A stretch of 64,000 nucleotides of DNA. It comes from Liquidambar formosana. Its lineage: Eukaryota > Streptophyta > Magnoliopsida > Saxifragales > Altingiaceae. Positions 1-10,742 of the stretch are shown in pieces. Position 1 is the stretch's first letter; each line of letters begins with the position of its first letter. A program made the translations under genes and the position numbers. Where the stretch lies: positions 39,926,792 to 39,990,791 of the forward strand of contig CM077821.1 in assembly GCA_039720395.1 (NCBI GenBank), written 5' to 3'. A model generated the notes under the pieces. That model was not told the DNA's origin and did no database searches. It saw nothing but the letters and a program-made list of their open reading frames with translations.

Positions 1-92
1 TTGGGTCTAGGCTCAATGCCAAAGCGATCTCTGTAGTAAGATTCTTGGCCACTGTAGTCCCACTCAGAAGTTGGAAATATGCTCTCCTCATC

Positions 93-592
93 AGTACCCC
101 CTCATTATCATCTCTGTACACGCCTGCAACAATCCGAAGAAAGCAAGGGTATTGCCTTAAGATATTATGCATATATTGTGTTTGTATCATGAAATATTCT
201 CTTGTTAAAAATAACAATGTAGTTCACAATCACTAATTTAATATAGGGTAGAGTGGAAATAATTTGCATAATATGACCTCAATCTCATCCTTATTTAATG
301 ATAAATACATAAAAGGATTTAGGTCACCTGATGCAAGTAATTCCATCAGTACCATCTAGCATTATCATCTCTGTACACACCTGCAAAAATCCGAAGAAAG
401 CAAGGGTATTATGCATATATTGTGTTTGTATCATGGAATATTCTCTTGTTAAAAATAACCATGTAATTCACAATCACTAATTTAATATAGGGTAGAGTGG
501 AAATAACTTGTATTATGTGACCTCAATCTCATCCTAATTTAATGATAAATAAATAAAAGGATTTAGGTCAACTGGTGCAAATAATTCCATCA
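93..592. repeat. Tandem duplication of about 250 bp covering an intron end and exon start
   Basis: Positions 93-346 and 347-592 are two close copies. On the minus strand each contains the 3' end of an intron, its TTGCAG acceptor and about 30 nt of the following S28 exon (residues CTEMIM). The copies differ by small indels. The right copy keeps the exon reading frame across CTEMIM and GTD, while the left copy, which joins the remaining exon, has lost 2 nt there. The duplication therefore supplies two alternative acceptors for one exon. Confidence 0.85.
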
Positions 593-943
593 AGTGTACT
601 TTATAATATAATGACTATATATATATATACACATACTATATTTAGGAGTTATGCTGATATGACAGTCTAAAAACCTCTCCCTCCAAAATTCTCTTCACCT
701 TGCTTCTAGGCCTACCAATATTTTTCTCTCTCTTTTTATAGTAATTTTTTTTTTTTAATATCTTTTCATTTTAAAATTTAAAACTCCTTCTTAAAAGGTT
801 ATCGGTTGTCACTAATTATATAAATTGTACTTTTTTTTTCTTTTGGCTAATAAGATATTTAGAGTTTATAACTCTTACATATCGCACGGATCCCTATTAG
901 TGATCCCTATTAGTGTGCGTGTGTGTATATATATATATATACA

Positions 944-2677
944 CTAGTTGGTACGCACGTGAATTATTTTCAATATGATTTTTTTTTTATTAGCCTATTT
1001 TCAATATGATTACTTTCGTATTTATTTATATTTAAATAAATAATTATATAATTGTTATACCTAGACCATTTTACCTTGAGTCGTTGAAGACAAGCATCCT
1101 ATCACTAATGCTAAAGCAATATTTTGATATATATGTTATGTTATGAGGAGTTGAAGGACTTGGACACTATCTTTATGAACATAAGAAGTATAACAAATAC
1201 AATTTACGGTGATGAAAGTTCTTGGTTAATTAACAGGGTTGATTCTACCAAAAAAAGAGTTCCCACATTTTGCAATGCCCTCTCTCCTATGCATTAGATT
1301 CTCTTGAGGTTTGACCTTTATAACCTCAAATTATGATGAGATAACAGCCATTCACTCTTATAATCACAATCACAGTCATTAATTTCATAAATGGTCAAAA
1401 CTCAATTTATACAATCTCTTTCGCCCTCACTTTCATCGTCAAAATCTCTAATCTGGTGAAGACCACCCTTCCTATCACGTTTCTCTTATCCAACCATACT
1501 CCCATTCCCCTCTCATTTACTACCACTTTGGTGAACAATCTGCTCCCTACAATGTTCTCTCTCTTTCTTACCATCAAAATAACACAATTTGGTGAACAAA
1601 CCCAAGTCGTTTTTTCTCAGCTATACTCCATGAACCACAACCAAGATTTGGAGATGATCTTAGGTTGCCTCTAGATTTTTATTTTTTTTATTATTTATTA
1701 TTTATTATTTTTATTTTTTTGGATTCATCTGTTTATTTGGTGGTATTGTCATCCACTGTTAAAGACACGATCTTTGTAAAGTAAATTCGCTCATGGGTTT
1801 TTTTTATTTAAGCGAAACTGATCCCTAGACAATTTTTCTCTCTTTTTCTATGTTTTTTTTTTTTTCTCAATTTTTTTTATGGCATCATTATCTATATTTT
1901 TTTTTTGGTCCACGCAAAGATTGAAAATAGTGTAGAGAGTTTTTCATATCCCCCCCCCCCCACTCTCTCTCCCTTTAGGTGATTATCTTTTAATTTGGCA
2001 ATTCAAACCGAGATTGCTAAGTTTCATTTTTTTTTTCTCTCTCCATGTGATTACCAATATATATACTAATTTGGCCATTCAAGCAAAAATTGCAAAGTTT
2101 TATAAAAAATAAAAATAAAAATTTATATGTAAGCACAGTGCATAGAAAAACGTAATAGGAAAAAGAATGATGTAGAAGAAGTAAACCCTACCAATATTTG
2201 AAAATAACAATTAATAATACCAAAAAGAAAAACCTTAAAAAAAAAAAAAAAAAGAAGAGAGAAAGAGATACAAAGAGTTACTGTGTAAACAAATAGTCAT
2301 CTTCTTTGGTTTTTAATTTATCCACTACTACACAGTCAACCATTAAAATTAGGAGGGAAAAAAAAAAACATTGAAAAAAAATAAAAGAACAATATTAAAG
2401 AGAGAACCTTGTTTTGGTTGATGGGATCAGACCTAAGGAGGATGAAGGACGCCGAAAAGCATTTCTTGTTTGGTTTCCAACGTTTAATTGTTGATATGAT
2501 ATTTATATTATTTATATTATAATTGTTTTAAGGTTTTAGGATTCTATACATGTTATACTTTCTTTTTTTTAGGGTTTGTTTTAATTAAAGGATAAAAAGG
2601 TAAATATAATTTTAAATAAGGATGTTATGGTTAATTAAAAGTTTTTCTGAAATACAGACTTTTATAAGTAGTATAGA
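944..2677 (-). mobile_element. Non-autonomous Helitron
   Basis: On the minus strand the element starts with TCTATACTACTTATAAAAG at 2677, preceded by A. It ends with CACGTGCGTACCAACTAG at 944, followed by T. The 5' TC, 3' CTAG and A/T insertion site are Helitron hallmarks. The 3' hairpin seen in the sister copy ending at 5876 is partly lost here. No Rep/helicase coding was seen. The interior is AT-rich with poly-T and one C-run at 1951-1962. Confidence 0.7.
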
Positions 2678-2685
2678 TATAGGAA

Positions 2686-2935
2686 TTATAGTTTCCGTTT
2701 CTTTTGAATTCCTATTTGTGTTTTATATATTAAGGTATGTGTTTTAAAATATATTAAAGTATGTGTTTTAGAATTATAGTTTCCATATTTCTATATGTTT
2801 CTATTTATTATATAGGAATTATAGTTTCCGTTTCCTTTGAATTCCTATTTGTGTTTTATATATTAAGGTATGTATTTTAGAATATATTAAGGTATGTGTT
2901 TTAGAATTATAGTTTTCATATTGATATATTTCTTA
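2686..2935. repeat. Direct repeat of about 125 bp, with an inverted copy at 3040-3145
   Basis: The segment with GAATTATAGTTTCC, GAATTCCTATTTGTG and TTAAGGTATGTGTTTTA occurs twice, about 2686-2810 and 2812-2935. It occurs once more in reverse orientation at about 3040-3145. It lies between two oppositely oriented Helitron 5' ends, so it is probably internal transposon sequence left by nested insertions. Confidence 0.6.
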
Positions 2936-3040
2936 TCTATACTACCTATAAAAAGATGAATGTAAGAAAAACTTTTAATTGACTAATATACCCTTATTTT
3001 AATTTTTAGATACACAACTACCCACCCTTCTGCATATATA
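2936..3040 (+). mobile_element. Helitron 5' terminal region, 3' end not located
   Basis: A|TCTATACTACCTATAAAAAG begins at 2936 and is followed by the family's ACTTTTAATTGACTAATATACCC block. The same 5' block occurs at 4034 and about 4477 on the plus strand, and inverted at 2677, about 5960 and 51125. No separate 3' hairpin for this copy could be assigned, because other copies are nested downstream. Confidence 0.5.
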
Positions 3041-3196
3041 GGAAATATAGCAATATGGAAACTATAATTTTAAAACACATACCTTAATATATTCTAAAAC
3101 ACATACCTTAATATGTAAAACACAAATAGGAATTCAAAAGAAACCCTAAATCAAATACTCCATTTAATACTCTATATATAATCTTAAAGCACGTTG

Positions 3197-3266
3197 ACTT
3201 CGTATCTCCCTCTTCCTCTCATTCTCTAGCAACTTCGTATCTCCCTCTTCCTCTCATTCTCTAGCA
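3197..3266. repeat. Perfect 35-bp tandem duplication
   Basis: Two adjacent identical 35-bp units, 3197-3231 and 3232-3266, each CT-rich and ending in TCTCTAGCA. They lie inside the Helitron-rich intron of the S28 pseudogene. Confidence 0.85.
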
Positions 3267-4033
3267 AACGAGAATGGCCTGTTAGAGGCACACTTACTTC
3301 CCAACGCAGTCACAAACCAAATATCCACATCATGGAAACGATACATGGAGACGATACCGTATCTCAAGGGGCTGTTGCGTAAGTGTTTTATACTTTTATT
3401 ATGTATTTCTTAAAATTTGGTGAGAATTCATATAATGCTGAATTTGTTTGTGATTGGGGGTGGTTGTTTTCGAGGATTTTTGGATAGACTAGAAAAACCC
3501 TTGAATGTGTTTTGATTGTAACGTGAAAGTTGTTGGAATGGGTCATATATGTATATGATAATTATTATTATTATTTTGCTTGAATTTGGTTGTTGATGGG
3601 AAGGGAGGGGGAAAAGAAAAAGGAAAAAAAACCAAAGAAATGAGGAAAAAAATAAAATGAAAATCTCGATCTCCACTCTCTTTTTAATCTCTAAGCGAAC
3701 AAAAAAAAAATGTAGATGATGATACCATATAAAAATAAAATTGAGAATTTTTTTTTAGAAAAAGTAAGAAAAACTATATTATGAGGGATCAATTTCACTT
3801 ATTAAAAAAATAAATGAAGTAATATTTAAAAGCATCAAAAATATAAAATATAAAAAATAAAAATAAAATAATTATGTTTGCTACTTTCCTTTAGAATGCA
3901 CATCTCAAGTTGAAGTAGCAAATTGCTACAGCCCACATAAGGTAGCAAAAGAGAGATTTGTTACTTTTTTTATTTTTTTTTTTGGCTACCTCCCTCAAAG
4001 ATGCTCTTGTATCACATATTAAATTATATTGTA

Positions 4034-4463
4034 TCTATATTACCTATAAAAGTTTATATTTTAGAAACACTTTTGATTGACCATTACATCTTTATTTCAA
4101 ATTTTAAATTTTAAATATTTATTTGCCTCCCAGATTTAACCAATTAAGAATGTTTTATATTTAACCAATTAAGAATGTTTATTTTCTAACAAAAAAGAAG
4201 GAAAAAAGATAACACAATTTATGTTCACTTCATAAATTCTATATAACTTCCACTACTATGCATGTGTTCTAGCTAACTTTTTATTACTACCATAACTCCT
4301 AACAATTGAAGAAATTTTGACCTATTGTGTTGAGTGTTTATTCTAATAAGTTAAATTAACACAAAAGTAACAAATAATTAGATTTTCATATTCAATATAT
4401 ATATATAGAATTTATAAATTTTTTTATTTAAATAATATTCATGTGCAATGCACGTGTGCCCAT
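4034..4463 (+). mobile_element. Short Helitron-like copy
   Basis: It begins A|TCTATATTACCTATAAAAG at 4034. The 3' side carries a decayed version of the family hairpin, CATGTGCAATGCACGTG, near 4439-4455, but no clean CTAG end. The right boundary is approximate. Confidence 0.5.
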
Positions 4464-4476
4464 ATATATATATAGA

Positions 4477-5876
4477 TATATTTACCTATAAAAAGTTGAA
4501 TGTGAGAAAAACTTTTGATTGACTAATATACCCTTATTTTAAATTTTAAATGCACAATTACCCTTCTACATATATAGGAAATATAAAAATATAAAACACA
4601 TACATAAATAGGAATTCTAAGGAAACTATAATTCGTATAAATAAATAAAACCCAGAATTGTAAGTTAACTCTATTTCATAACATATATCATTTATTCATT
4701 AACAATGGGATTCTAAATTCTACTTTCTCCATTAACAGTAGTTTCAACCTATTTTAATAGAGCCCTCATCTTCTTTTCTTTTTCGAAATATAGGGTTTTA
4801 GAGTTTGTTTTAATTGCTATAGAAAATACTGTTTTCCATGTGAGTCATGTATTTCATATATTTCTGTAACTTTGGTTCTCCTACCTCTATTCTTACTGAA
4901 TGCCCTAGCTACAAGATTCTTTGCAAACGCAGTAGGGTTCTATTTTAGTTCTGTTAGATATTATTACTTTTGAGTATTTTTTTTATTTTATTTTTTTGGT
5001 GTAAGTTTTTGACAAATCGTGATTCACAAATATTTTATAAGGATACCTTTCTTTTTATTAAATTATTTATTTTTTGAGTTGGTTTGTTTTCTCACATAGA
5101 ACCTTTTATTAAAATATAATATAATAAAACTGAATGAGGTTCCTAAACTATCAAAAACTGGCATTAAAAAAACCAAATCCTATATGTAACGATGTTAAAA
5201 ATTCTCCCTTATCTGGTCAATAGAGCATCATCTCAACAAAGGACAATCCAGGAGGATTCCCATGTTTTAGTAAGCACATTTTTCATTGAGAAAATTTTAA
5301 AAATAAGTATATTTATCATAATTTCATTGAATTTTTTATATTATAAAAAAATTTTCTAAAAAAAACCCAACTTCCACACTCATAGAATAATATTTTCAAT
5401 GAGTTGGATGACATTTATTTTAATTTATTTCTTATTTGAATTTAAACACGATGTTATTTGTTCAATTTATTTATGAAATAATTTTTTTTTTAAATTATTA
5501 CTCTTCGAAATAAGTACATAACTAGGTTAGTTGCCAAACAAGTTCGAAAAAAAGGGTTAAACTATTTAGCTTTTTCCTTACAAAAATAAACATATATATA
5601 TATATATAAACCGACAGGGCCATGAAAAATATCCTTTTGATAGGTAAGTGTACAACTGAAATTTACATATATGTTTTTTATTTGTTTAAGTTATTGATGA
5701 CACATTTAATTAATTTATTAGTTTTGGCTTTGATTTTTTTTTTTTCCATCACAAAAATCTCTTTTTTAAAAGACATTTTATATGGTCCACTTTAGCGTAA
5801 ATTCGTATACCATTGATGAAATATTTATTTTATAATACAAAAATATTCACGTGCAACGCACGTGTGTACCAACTAG
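4477..5876 (+). mobile_element. Non-autonomous Helitron with clear 3' hairpin
   Basis: The 5' block TATTTACCTATAAAAAG lies at about 4477, with the TC start degraded. The 3' end is well preserved: a 7-bp stem CACGTGC/GCACGTG with an AAC loop at 5848-5864, then TGTACCAA and CTAG at 5873-5876, followed by T. No transposase coding is visible. Directly to the right (5880-5965) is an inverted, truncated copy of the 5' half. Confidence 0.7.
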
Positions 5877-6805
5877 TATATACAGAAGGGTGGATAGTTA
5901 TGTATTTAAAAATTAAAATAAATATATATATTAGTTAATCAAAAGTTTTTTTTATATTCGTTAAAGTGTGAGATATTTTGAACTAATCAATGACACGCGC
6001 GTAGGCGTAGTATTTATGGACAAATATAATCGTACGGATATTTCAGCAAATGAGGAATGATCAGAAAAGGAGGAATAATCTGCACCTGCCATGTCGATTC
6101 TCGAAGGCCGTGAGGATCAGAATCATCGGCCAGATAGAAACACGTGGCATTGCCAGTGTGGTTGTAATGGATGGTAGCTGCACCGTACAACTTGGCAAAC
6201 GTGTCATCTGTGACACACAACAAAGAACAAAGGCCCAAATTTTTGTCAATTGTCATGGACCTACGGCCTTCAATTTTGTCGTAATGATTCATAGATTACG
6301 CGAAGACAATCAAAGTTCAGTGCTACTAGTCTTAGTAAATGACTTTTAACTTAACTAATAATGACTATTAACTTTAATTTTTTTTTTACAAGCCGATGAA
6401 TCTAAAATTCTCCCCCCCAAAAAAAGGTTAAGAATAAAGGTTTTTTTTTTTTTTCCCTTTTCGGTGGTGGTGTACCGCTGATTAAAGAATTTTTAAAAAC
6501 AAGTTAGTGGTCCATTACTGGATGTTAATAAATAAAAAAAATTAATGGGGCACAAAATTGACAAGAACGCTAATGAATTTTGTTTTAATGAACGGCAAGA
6601 ACCGAATATAGTAGCTAGGTTATAAATACATTAGTATAAACATGCACCTGTTTCACTGGATAAGCTGGCAAAGGACTCATAAAATTGGAAGGAGTTGGAT
6701 AATCCGTCATAGCTGCGCACGTATATGCAGTATCCAGCCAACCTTTGTCAAAATAATTACTGAAAAAAAAAAAAAAAGAAGAAAGAAAATCATATATCTA
6801 TATTA

Positions 6806-6836
<31 letters not shown>

Positions 6837-8359
6837 GATATATTGCCAAACAAAACATTGGCTAGGTAGGCATATTATGCTAGTTTTCGGTTCTTACTCG
6901 CATATTCTAAATGATTTTTGCAGTACCTCCGATGCAGCTTCTCCAATCTGCTGCCATGACCCTTTGATCACTTGATAACAATTCTCGCTCTCACTCTAAT
7001 TTTACATTAGAAAAATTATTATTCACCAAAATACTATATCTTCTTTTTTCATTTTTGTATAAAATAATTATTGCTATTATGACTACATTTCCATTTTTTA
7101 TTAATTATTATTACTACTAAGGTTTGAACCTATATTCATCCCCTAACGATTTATACGAGACACCACATACCCACGTAACAACAATAGCGGTAAAAAATCA
7201 AAACAATAATTATTATAAGGAGCACACCTAAAACTTGACCCATCGACCAAACCCACAAAGGCATTATGACTACATGATATATTTAATTATAAAGTACTCG
7301 TGGATTGTATTTTAATTTGGGAAATATATTCATTTTATAATTGTTATAATTTTATATTTCTTTAAGCATTCAATTATGATTCTTGAACCATAGTGATACA
7401 TTACTAATGGTTGCATGTATCTATGCATGTGTGTGTCCCATATTCGTCCTTATACGTAACCTTTCCCTAAATCTCATCTCTAATAGTTGTCTTTTAGTTC
7501 GGTCGGACCCAAAAAAGAAATAATCATAAGGCAGGGAGAGACCCTATAATCTTGGGTAACGATGTCGTTGAAGCTATATGGAGATGCTATATTCTCAAAA
7601 TTGAGGATAGGAGAAGAGGATGCCAAGGCTCCAATGGTAACATGTGGGTATTTCAACCTAAACCATGCTGCCAGCACTGCAAAACCCAATTAAAAAAAAA
7701 AAAAAAACTCATTTTATTATTTCCACAAACCAATCCAAAAAAGAGAGGGGGTAATCATATATGGTTATGGTATTTAAAATAAAAGAAATTAAAATGTGAC
7801 AATAATTAATCAAGAAATGAAAGAAAATCATACTTCCTCCATAGGATACCCCCAAGACGACTACAGGAGAGTCAGTTGCAGTTAAATTCTTCTTCAGATC
7901 AATGATCAGAGTGGCGTAATCTGCCAGCGACTGAGTGGAGCTCAGATATCCAAGTGTACTTGCATTGCTATAAGCTATATCTTTATAGTAAAATGACTGT
8001 ATAAATGATTATGCTATGAATTCTGAATATTTTAAATGAGACGAGATTACCTCGATAAAACCCAACAGGGCCTGGAAATGGGGGGCTGTCTCAAACATAA
8101 AACCTGTATTTTGAGCAAACCACTCGATATCTCCTTCATTTCCAGTGTAGACGAAGATGGGAGTATTCTTTTCTCCACCACCCCAAAATGTGTCATTGAT
8201 CAATACCTTTGTTGAAAGGTTTGATAGCTGTGCGGATGGAAGTTGAAGTGATCAAGGATTTGGGTGTAGCTTCTTTGGTAAGGCTCGTTTTCGGTAGAGA
8301 GGGAGAGTTGTTCCGGTGGAATATTGATGGAATAAGGGAAGCGAGTTAGAGGTGTAATT

Positions 8360-8676
8360 TGTTAAGTTTCCAATTTATAAGCTTAATCTTGTAAGTGGAG
8401 CGACCAAATAGGTATATGAAGATATGTTTAATTTGATATTTAATCTATGTGAGGTGTGGTATTTTCCAACACTCTCCCCTCACGTGCAGACTTAACAAAG
8501 GCCTTGCACGTGGGACAACAAATATGGCTTCAATAGGCTCAAGAACGACATACTTCTGATACCATATTAAATTTCCAACTTAAAAGTCTAAACTTATATG
8601 TGGATGACCCAAACAAGTATATGAAACTATGTCAAACCCAATATTTGAACGATGTGAGATGTGGTATTTTCTAACA
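8360..8676 (-). mobile_element. TRIM (miniature LTR retrotransposon) with 5-bp TSD
   Basis: Two 112-bp direct repeats, 8360-8471 and 8565-8676, start TGTT and end near CA when read on the minus strand. Inside the right repeat, on the minus strand, is TGGTATCAGA, the initiator-Met tRNA primer site. Before the left repeat is a purine tract, GAGGGGAGAGT. TAATT flanks both sides (8355-8359 and 8677-8681). The 93-bp core has no coding. Visible divergence between the repeats suggests an old insertion. It sits inside the first coding exon of the S28 pseudogene. Confidence 0.88.
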
Positions 8677-8762
8677 TAATTTTGTCAAATGAGATAGCAG
8701 AAGAGAACAAAGAGGAGAGAAAACCATACAAATATGAACCCCCATGCCTTTAATATCTTCAT

Positions 8763-9686
8763 GCTTGTTGCTTCTGTGTTTAAATGTATGTGTGTGTGTG
8801 TTTTTTTGTGGGAGAGAGAGACAGAATGAGAGAATAGAGTGATGGGTTATTTCCCTTGTTTTACCTAATGAGAATCATTAGATTTTGTTTGTTTATTTAT
8901 TTATGTGATATCGAGGACGAAAGGAAATTAATTCACTCACACAACAAAGGAGTTGATCCAAGAATTGGTTATAAAACGTTTTGATGGGGAAACTTTGGGT
9001 TCTTCGTCTCCTTTTGTCCCCTAGCCTGCATGTGGCCGCATGTTTATCAATCTGTCCAGTGTCCACTACCAGTGATTGCTTCACCTGTTTGACTGTTTTT
9101 AACCCCAAAAGGACCATCAAATAAAATAAAATAAAATCGTGACATCTGTGGGACCCCTTTCTCAAAAAATAAAATAAATAAATAATAAAATAAAAATAAA
9201 ATGGTGACACCTGTGGGGACCTAGTTAAGTCTGACCCATTGAATTTAGTTGGGTGAAAACTGAAAATCTTTTTCTTATCTTTAATATTCTAATACATTTT
9301 GTCCTAAGCGATAAAAGGGTTAGATCACTGGAGGCAAGTGTACAACCTACCGGATTTCAAACCAAAAGAAAATAAGGCTTTCTATTAATTAATAACTAGT
9401 TGTCGATAATTTTTCTATATTTGTCCCATACGTATGATATACTACTTCATCATACTATATGGTATAACAGTCATATTGAATAATCTCTCTTTAATTGCAT
9501 GTGCTAAAAAAAGAGATGCATCATGCGTGAGATAAGTAAGTTTCAAATTCTAGTAACCTAATGGATAAGTGAGAATTTTGAGGGGTTATATAGTTTGTGA
9601 GAGATGAAACATGGGGAGAGGTGGAGTATTTTTATTATTATTATTATATATATAAAAACAATAAGAGATAAACATGATAGAGAGAG
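8763..9686. other. Intergenic region, no gene seen
   Basis: Upstream of the S28 pseudogene. It holds a (TG)n/GA-rich stretch at 8785-8825 and two related AAAATAAAATAAA-rich pieces around 9118-9200, each followed by a GTGACAYCTGTGGG motif. No supported coding. Confidence 0.6.
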
Positions 9687-9689
9687 TTA

Positions 9690-10739
9690 GGCCCTGTTTG
9701 GGAAAACTGTAAGTTTTGCTTTTAGGCAAAAGCAAAAGAGAATCAGAAGTTACGAGTAGCAGAAGAGAATTAGTCTCTATTTGGAAATTGTATTTCAAAA
9801 GTGCTGGTAGAGGTAGAAGTGATTTTTTGTCTGTTTGGGAAAAACATTTGCTGAAGTTGTTATAACTCTGAATTGATTGAACTATCCCTTATGATAAATT
9901 ATTTATTTATTTATTTTACTCTATTTGGTATTAGTAGTGATATGTTTTTTTTAATAGTAATGATTGGGGGTATTCTAGGTTGTACTCTTATCAAAATTTG
10001 AGCTTAGACTATTTCCCTAATAGCCTAGGTGAGACATCTCATACCAACACAAACAACAAGAGCGACGAGGTGTCCAAACGATGACTTCTAGAAAACACAC
10101 ACAAGACTTGACCGCTCTGATCAACCTCACAAAGGTGTATTACTAGGGATTTTGCTTATGTTTTTTTTTTTTTTTTTTTTAATTTATAATTTTTTTTTTC
10201 ACGCTTAAAACAAAGGAAAAAAAAAAAGAGTATGAATTGATATTTTATAAAAAAAAAATTATTACCAATCCAAATTTTATGGAATCAATTCTTGAAAAAT
10301 TCTAACAACTATAAATCAATGAATATAGCAAGGGAGAAAAAAAAGAAAAGGATTTGAAGTTTAAATTAGGATCCAAAGGGTCCAAGTTGGTTGAAGTTAC
10401 CAACACATTAATGCCGGTAGGAGAGAGGAGTACGGTTGCAAGAAAATAGAGAACTTGGGTCTAAGGTGGGCTATTATCATTTTGTTAAAGGATATGGGTG
10501 GAAAAAATTGTTTTCATACTCAAACATTAAGGGTAGTTTTAGAAATATCAAAATTTATTAAAACTCTTTGCAAAAGCTGACGCCTTGATTTTGATTAAAA
10601 GCTGGGGTTAGTCTGCTTATCATAGAATCACTTTTTGAGCTTAGAAGTGATTATGATTTAGGCTACCAAACAAGTCCAAAAGTGATTTTAGACTTCAAAA
10701 GTGATTTTGGACTATCTAAAAGTTTAGCCAAACAGGGCC
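9690..10739. mobile_element. PIF/Harbinger (Tourist-like) non-autonomous element
   Basis: Terminal inverted repeats beginning GGCCCTGTTTGG lie at both ends. The element is flanked by TTA at 9687-9689 and 10740-10742, the 3-bp TWA target duplication typical of PIF/Harbinger. The 1050-bp interior has no transposase reading frame. It contains a 21-nt poly-T near 10158 and a stretch around 10020-10140 that resembles 7130-7260. Confidence 0.75.
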
Positions 10740-10742
10740 TTA

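Larger units (their letters stand above)
1..8762 (-). pseudogene. Serine carboxypeptidase-like pseudogene (peptidase family S28, Pro-X carboxypeptidase type)
   Basis: Family members are secreted or vacuolar serine peptidases that cut after proline. Visible minus-strand exons: signal-peptide piece 8690-8762, N-terminal exon about 8051-8354, then 7834-7996, 7543-7676, 6898-6995, 6648-6759, 6086-6207 and about 1-124. Recognisable blocks include IFVYTGNEGD, AAWFRLKYPHV, AMTDYPTPSNF and DTFAKLYGAA. Lesions: a TRIM inside the first coding exon; a frame break after the signal peptide; a 1-nt loss near 8209 that puts a stop after QTFQQRY; loss of the HRYYGKS block between 8051 and 7996; GVSYGG instead of the nucleophile motif GGSYGG; a weak GT donor at 7542; no exon found for the usual MCKAID segment between 6648 and 6207; and a 2-nt frame break in exon 1-124. 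The gene runs off the left edge. The family call is strong. Non-function is inferred from the number of lesions. Confidence 0.85.
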
